9,022 nt of DNA, from the NCBI GenBank assembly GCA_030591125.1, contig JAUVBP010000039.1, positions 1 through 9,022 of the forward strand, read 5' to 3'. A program made the translations under genes and the position numbers. The notes under the pieces are model-generated. The model did not search any database. It worked only from the letters and a program-made list of their open reading frames with translations, and had not been told where the DNA came from. This DNA comes from Candidatus Woesearchaeota archaeon. Its GTDB lineage: Archaea; Nanobdellota; Nanobdellia; Woesearchaeales; UBA11576. Positions 6,780-9,022 of the stretch are shown one piece after another (position 1 is the stretch's first letter; each line of letters begins with the position of its first letter).

Positions 6780-7010
6780 CTATGCCAGTATCTCGTACTC
6801 CCTCACGATCAGCATCATGAAGAGCACCAGGATGACAATACCTGAGATCCCCCAAGCGATTGCGGGTCCCCAGTCATCATTGATAGCTCCCAGAAAGACT
6901 GCGTAGCCGAGCACGACGAAACCAAGCCATAAGAACTTGTCTAGGACAAGCTTCATGATCTGGAATTCCTGGTCTTGAGTAAGCCTTTTCTTAACTTTTG
7001 CTTTAGCCAT
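6780..7010 (-). CDS. Small two-helix membrane protein
   Basis: This encodes 76 residues: a basic N-terminus (MAKAKVKKRL), an amphipathic stretch, then two hydrophobic helices (about 27-43 and 48-68) separated by a short acidic turn containing N-D-D-W-G-P. Positive-inside charge suggests both termini face the cytoplasm. I know no function. Small proteins of this shape are found in DPANN genomes, but I cannot name the family. It lies 13 bp after the stop of the 7024-7497 gene, and the gap contains its ribosome-binding site GGTGAT (7016-7021), so the two form an operon. Its place between two pilin-like genes suggests it helps anchor or assemble them. Confidence 0.75.
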   Translation of the reverse strand: MAKAKVKKRLTQDQEFQIMKLVLDKFLWLGFVVLGYAVFLGAINDDWGPAIAWGISGIVILVLFMMLIVREYEILA

Positions 7011-7023
7011 TTAACATCACCTT

Positions 7024-7497
7024 TTACCTGATAACAACGACAATCTGCTTGCTCTCTTTGCTGCCGCTCTCATCTTCGAATTTTATCTGGCAGATCCTGG
7101 TCTCGCTCTGGGATACCATATCCTTAGCGATTATGAACTTGAATCCCTTATCCTCACCAGGTTCAATCTCCTGAGGTGATGAAGTGGTAGTAAACTCTGC
7201 TGCTTTAGTTCCAGTGGGACAGTGTAATTCTCCCGAAACCTCGCCATCGAAATTGTCGTTGTACGCATTGACACTGAACACGAACTGCTTGTTCTTTATT
7301 ATGGTCAGTTCGTCGGTCGGCAGGACGATCTTATCGTCTGCTGTTGCAGGGATGTCAGGTTCTGGTACTGTCAGCTTGCTGGACAGTTTACCAAACATTC
7401 CTTTTGTAAACGCGAGACCCAATCCAAGCATTGTAATCGCTAGAACAAGGATGACAATCGCGTTGATAGAAAGACTCAAGCTTCCCTTCTTTTTCAT
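7024..7497 (-). CDS. Pilin-like membrane-anchored protein with disulfide candidate
   Basis: A 157-residue protein with the leader MKKKGSLSLS, a hydrophobic helix (11-35) and a Pro-rich spacer near 44-50. A beta-rich domain (55-157) follows, with two Cys (C93 in LHCPTG and C136 in RICQIKF) placed so they could form a disulfide in an Ig-like fold. The pattern LSIN-x-IV-x-LV and the Gly-Leu-x-Phe after it match the 6150-6701 protein, suggesting paralogy. K-K-K-G before the helix resembles a pre-pilin peptidase site, but the usual Glu five residues later is absent, so cleavage is uncertain. ATG 7497 is preceded by GAGGTGA (7504-7510) with a 6-nt gap, which fixes the start. It is the first gene of an operon with the two-helix protein. 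It probably sits on the outer face of the membrane as part of a surface structure. Confidence 0.77.
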   Translation of the reverse strand: MKKKGSLSLSINAIVILVLAITMLGLGLAFTKGMFGKLSSKLTVPEPDIPATADDKIVLPTDELTIIKNKQFVFSVNAYNDNFDGEVSGELHCPTGTKAAEFTTTSSPQEIEPGEDKGFKFIIAKDMVSQSETRICQIKFEDESGSKESKQIVVVIR

Positions 7498-7570
7498 AAT
7501 GATTCACCTCTAATTTCCCTGGCAGTGTGTAATACTCTTGAATAGTCCCAAGGAAAGGACTATAATCAAG

Positions 7571-7580
7571 TCGTTTAAAA
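7571..7580 (-). promoter_or_regulatory. Candidate TATA box for the pilin-like operon
   Basis: On the minus strand this reads TTTTAAACGA, which would start a transcript near 7551 with a leader of about 54 nt carrying GAGGTGA. A second minus-strand A/T box (cttgattata, 7561-7570) could serve instead and give a shorter leader. I cannot choose between them. Confidence 0.35.
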
Positions 7581-7805
7581 GGGTAATGACGACTTTTGTT
7601 TATAAATTTTGTGGTGGGGTGAGTTCTGATCAGATATTAAGAGTGCTTGGTGCTATAATGCGACTGTAGTGTCCATAGTATATAAAGAGATGATCTATAA
7701 ATTGCATATATATTTGTACTGAAAACACGGGAAAATGGCTATCTCTTGACAATACTGTCCTTACTGTATTTTGTTCTCAGTCACTACTTTATAGGTAGAA
7801 TGATG

Positions 7806-7815
7806 TTTTTTAAAG
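7806..7815 (+). promoter_or_regulatory. TATA-like box for the Lcl-domain gene
   Basis: TTTTTTAAAG, centred near 7811, predicts a transcript start near 7836 and a leader of about 32 nt that includes the strong ribosome-binding site GAGGTGA at 7857-7863, 4 nt before ATG 7868. The alternative box attatattt (7839-7847) would leave no room for that binding site. Confidence 0.45.
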
Positions 7816-7867
7816 AAGAATTACTCTGTGTGTAAAACATTATATTTGATTGATATGAGGTGAAAAC

Positions 7868-8587
7868 ATGATTAGGGATAAGAAAGCAGAGAATGGCCCA
7901 TTAGCTATGATAAGTATAGTTGCAATAGTGGGTATAGTTGGTATTGTAGGACTCTTAATTTTACTTATAGGTGGAGGACCTGGAGATGTAACTGGTGCAG
8001 CAACTGCGGAAGGCGGTGCCACTAAAGTCAATGCAGGGCAATGTATGAAAGCTTGTTTGAATGTCCCTGGAAGTGCTGCGACGGAATTTGATGGTAGGAA
8101 TAGCGCAGTACAGGCATGCAAATTATCTTGCAATGAATTTGAACACTATGGTGAATGTGCATTACATTCAGACAACTGTTGTGTTCCAGGAACAGATGAT
8201 CCTGATTGTGGACCAAATAATGAACCTGAGGAACCTGAGGAACCTGAGGAACCTGTAGAAACCGGTTTTACAAGCAGTATCACGGGATTAACGTATGCAA
8301 GCGAGCAGGAAGGAGTCATGACACAACCAGCTGCAGTTGCTTACTGCGATGCTCTGGTGAAATTCGGAGTAGATGATTGGCGCATCCCAACATTTGAAGA
8401 GCTAGAACCAGAATGTGCTGATGGTATGCCTCCTGAAGGAATGGTAAATGGATTCATGATCTGGACGACAACTGTAGGTCCATATGGTGGCTGGAAAATC
8501 TTTGCAGACAGACCATGGGGATATTGTGGAGGATCTGAACATAATCCACCGATGGATGCACTTGCAACTACCTGTGTCCGAGGCTAA
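7868..8587 (+). CDS. Surface-anchored protein with Cys-rich module and DUF1566/Lcl-like domain
   Basis: A 239-residue protein in four parts. Residues 1-36 are a short charged leader and a hydrophobic helix that would anchor it in the membrane. Residues 50-116 carry eight Cys (59, 63, 84, 88, 97, 104, 105, 114), including two C-x3-C pairs 20 residues apart, so a disulfide-bonded module outside the cell is likely. Residues 119-131 are an acidic Glu/Pro linker. Residues 132-239 resemble the DUF1566/Lcl domain: a Cys in an early helix (C160), then D-DWRIPT-x-EEL (about 169-179), W199, and the closing T-CVRG. In bacteria such domains occur in surface adhesins and collagen-binding proteins; the ligand here is unknown. 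ATG 7868 is fixed by GAGGTGA. Codons look more A/T-rich than in the neighbours, hinting at recent acquisition. A T-tract terminator follows the stop. Confidence 0.85.
   Translation: MIRDKKAENGPLAMISIVAIVGIVGIVGLLILLIGGGPGDVTGAATAEGGATKVNAGQCMKACLNVPGSAATEFDGRNSAVQACKLSCNEFEHYGECALHSDNCCVPGTDDPDCGPNNEPEEPEEPEEPVETGFTSSITGLTYASEQEGVMTQPAAVAYCDALVKFGVDDWRIPTFEELEPECADGMPPEGMVNGFMIWTTTVGPYGGWKIFADRPWGYCGGSEHNPPMDALATTCVRG
8222..8255 (+). repeat. 9-bp tandem repeat encoding the Glu/Pro linker
   Basis: GAACCTGAG is repeated exactly at 8222-8230, 8231-8239 and 8240-8248, with a partial fourth copy to 8255. Each copy adds Glu-Pro-Glu, so copy-number change alters the linker length by three residues without breaking the frame. 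Confidence 0.9.
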
Positions 8588-8588
8588 A

Positions 8589-8613
8589 TTTTTTCATTTT
8601 TTTCATTTTTTTC
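8589..8613 (+). terminator. Triple T-tract terminator
   Basis: Directly after the TAA stop (8585-8587) come three T-runs of 6, 7 and 7 bases, separated by CA. There is no G/C-rich hairpin. This is the expected form of an archaeal intrinsic terminator. Confidence 0.65.
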
Positions 8614-8652
8614 AGTGTCAAGAACCGAACTTCAGCACCATCCATTTCTTGA

Positions 8653-8844
8653 ATACGCCGATTCGAATACACACTTAAACAGATCTATCTTCCAGGAAGC
8701 AATCTCAAGCGCGGAGACGACATCTTTTATTACCTGGTTGATTGTGGTGGGAGAAAGGCACTTCTTGTATTTCTGGATGGCCAAATGCGCTCTGATGATG
8801 AGCAGATCAAAATTAAAGGGATATCATTTATGATCAAGAATTAG
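8653..8844 (+). pseudogene. Start-less coding-like remnant
   Basis: An open frame of 63 codons runs from just after a TGA (8650-8652) to TAG at 8842-8844, but contains no ATG, GTG or TTG until an internal Met about 20 residues from the end. Its translation looks protein-like: basic first part, then alternating hydrophobic strands (IFYYLVD, RKALLVFLDG) and a charged end. I do not recognise the family. It is most simply the C-terminal remnant of a decayed gene whose upstream part has been lost or shifted out of frame. Chance open frame remains possible. The frame starting with GTG 8615, which runs across the same bases, looks less natural. Confidence 0.35.
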
Positions 8845-8845
8845 T

Positions 8846-8960
8846 GTGGCTCTGATTTTCCGCTTTGATGTGGCCCATTTTCCGATTTTAGGCGTCTATG
8901 CTTCGAATTTTCCTGCCCCAAATCGAATCAGTAGTAAACTTTATAAGTCACCTATTTTCC
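8846..8960 (+). repeat. Iterated GTGGCC/ATTTTCC motifs, possible insertion-sequence end
   Basis: Two related units read GTGGC-TCTG-ATTTTCCG (8846-8862) and GTGGCCC-ATTTTCCG (8870-8884). A third partial copy of ATTTTCC lies at 8907-8913, and a fourth, GTCACCTATTTTCC, at 8947-8960 matches the second unit at 11 of 14 bases. Repeated motifs of this kind are known inside the ends of IS21-family elements, and the TG at 8845 would fit a left terminus. No transposase gene is in the window, so this is a suggestion. Confidence 0.35.
8939..8947 (+). promoter_or_regulatory. TATA-like box before the right edge
   Basis: CTTTATAAG predicts a transcript start near 8970, close to the perfect palindrome GATACGTATC (8975-8984). 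Two in-frame ATG codons (9003 and 9006) follow and stay open to the window edge, only 20 bases on. A gene may start here, but no ribosome-binding site is seen and too little is present to name it. Confidence 0.35.
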
Positions 8961-9022
8961 TAGACCATCAATAGGATACGTATCAGACGAATCGTATTGA
9001 ACATGATGAATTCGGGTGCTAC

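Larger units (their letters stand above)
7511..7856. other. A/T-rich divergent intergenic region
   Basis: About 345 bp without a convincing gene lie between the divergent pilin-like operon and the Lcl-domain gene. The stretch holds several TATA-like boxes: tttataaa near 7599-7606, tatataaa near 7679-7686, and further A/T runs to 7715. It also holds an 8-bp palindrome CTGATCAG (7626-7633) and an inverted repeat AATAC/GTATT (7751-7755 with 7766-7770). Only very short frames occur, the best being 16 codons from GTG 7619. An unannotated small RNA is possible, but no known family is visible. Confidence 0.5.

Noticed and set aside
7619..7669. A 16-codon frame from GTG in the intergenic stretch
   Set aside because: It is too short, and the nearest TATA box would start transcription after the GTG, so there is no support for translation.
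7685..7725. Possible box C/D small RNA (GATGAT followed by CTGA)
   Set aside because: The C box does not match RUGAUGA well, and the second box pair expected for archaeal C/D RNAs is missing.
8615..8833. A 72-codon frame from GTG after the T-tract terminator
   Set aside because: It has no ribosome-binding site, lies directly behind a terminator and has an unnatural composition; the overlapping frame 8653-8844 looks more protein-like.
8846..8974. A 42-codon frame across the ATTTTCC repeats
   Set aside because: The repeated motif falls in different frames, so the DNA repeat and not a protein explains the pattern; no ribosome-binding site.

Overview
The window reads as archaeal. Most genes are preceded by a TATA-like A/T box about 25-35 bp upstream of the start. 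Several starts carry a strong Shine-Dalgarno of the type GAGGTGA, while others have almost no leader. Transcripts appear to end in plain T-tracts. The N-terminal hydrophobic leaders of several small surface proteins, the Lys-rich tail on a permease and the small two-helix membrane protein are, in my judgement, most like uncultivated DPANN lineages such as Woesearchaeota or Pacearchaeota. That placement is inference from style, not from a marker gene.

Layout. Positions 1-1309 (+) hold a DUF4145/HEPN-like protein whose frame is open to the left edge, followed by an unrecognised 258-residue protein. Positions 1330-4990 (-) hold three genes in tandem, each with its own TATA-like box: a PHP-domain metal-dependent phosphoesterase fused to a membrane segment, a ZIP divalent-metal transporter, and an APC-superfamily amino-acid permease with a polylysine tail. 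Positions 4991-5096 are a divergent promoter region. The + gene that follows (5097-6131) encodes the radical SAM enzyme of the AmmeMemoRadiSam system (AmrS type), driven from an exact tandem duplication of a TATA element.

Positions 6150-7497 (-) hold three small membrane-anchored proteins. Two share a pilin-like N-terminal helix and extracellular beta-rich domains, and between them lies a 76-residue two-helix protein. They look like parts of one envelope structure. An A/T-rich, gene-free stretch (about 7511-7856) separates them from a + strand gene (7868-8587). That gene encodes a surface-anchored protein with a Cys-rich module, an acidic Glu/Pro linker made by a 9-bp tandem DNA repeat, and a DUF1566/Lcl-like domain.

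The right end (8588-9022) begins with a triple T-tract terminator. It continues with a start-less but protein-like reading frame, then an A/T-rich stretch with repeated GTGGCC/ATTTTCC-type motifs that resemble the internal repeats at IS21-family insertion-sequence ends. No rRNA, tRNA or CRISPR array was recognised. The strongest leads are the duplicated TATA promoter of the radical SAM gene, the pilin-like cluster, the Lcl-domain surface protein with twin CX3C pairs, and the repeat-bearing broken right end.
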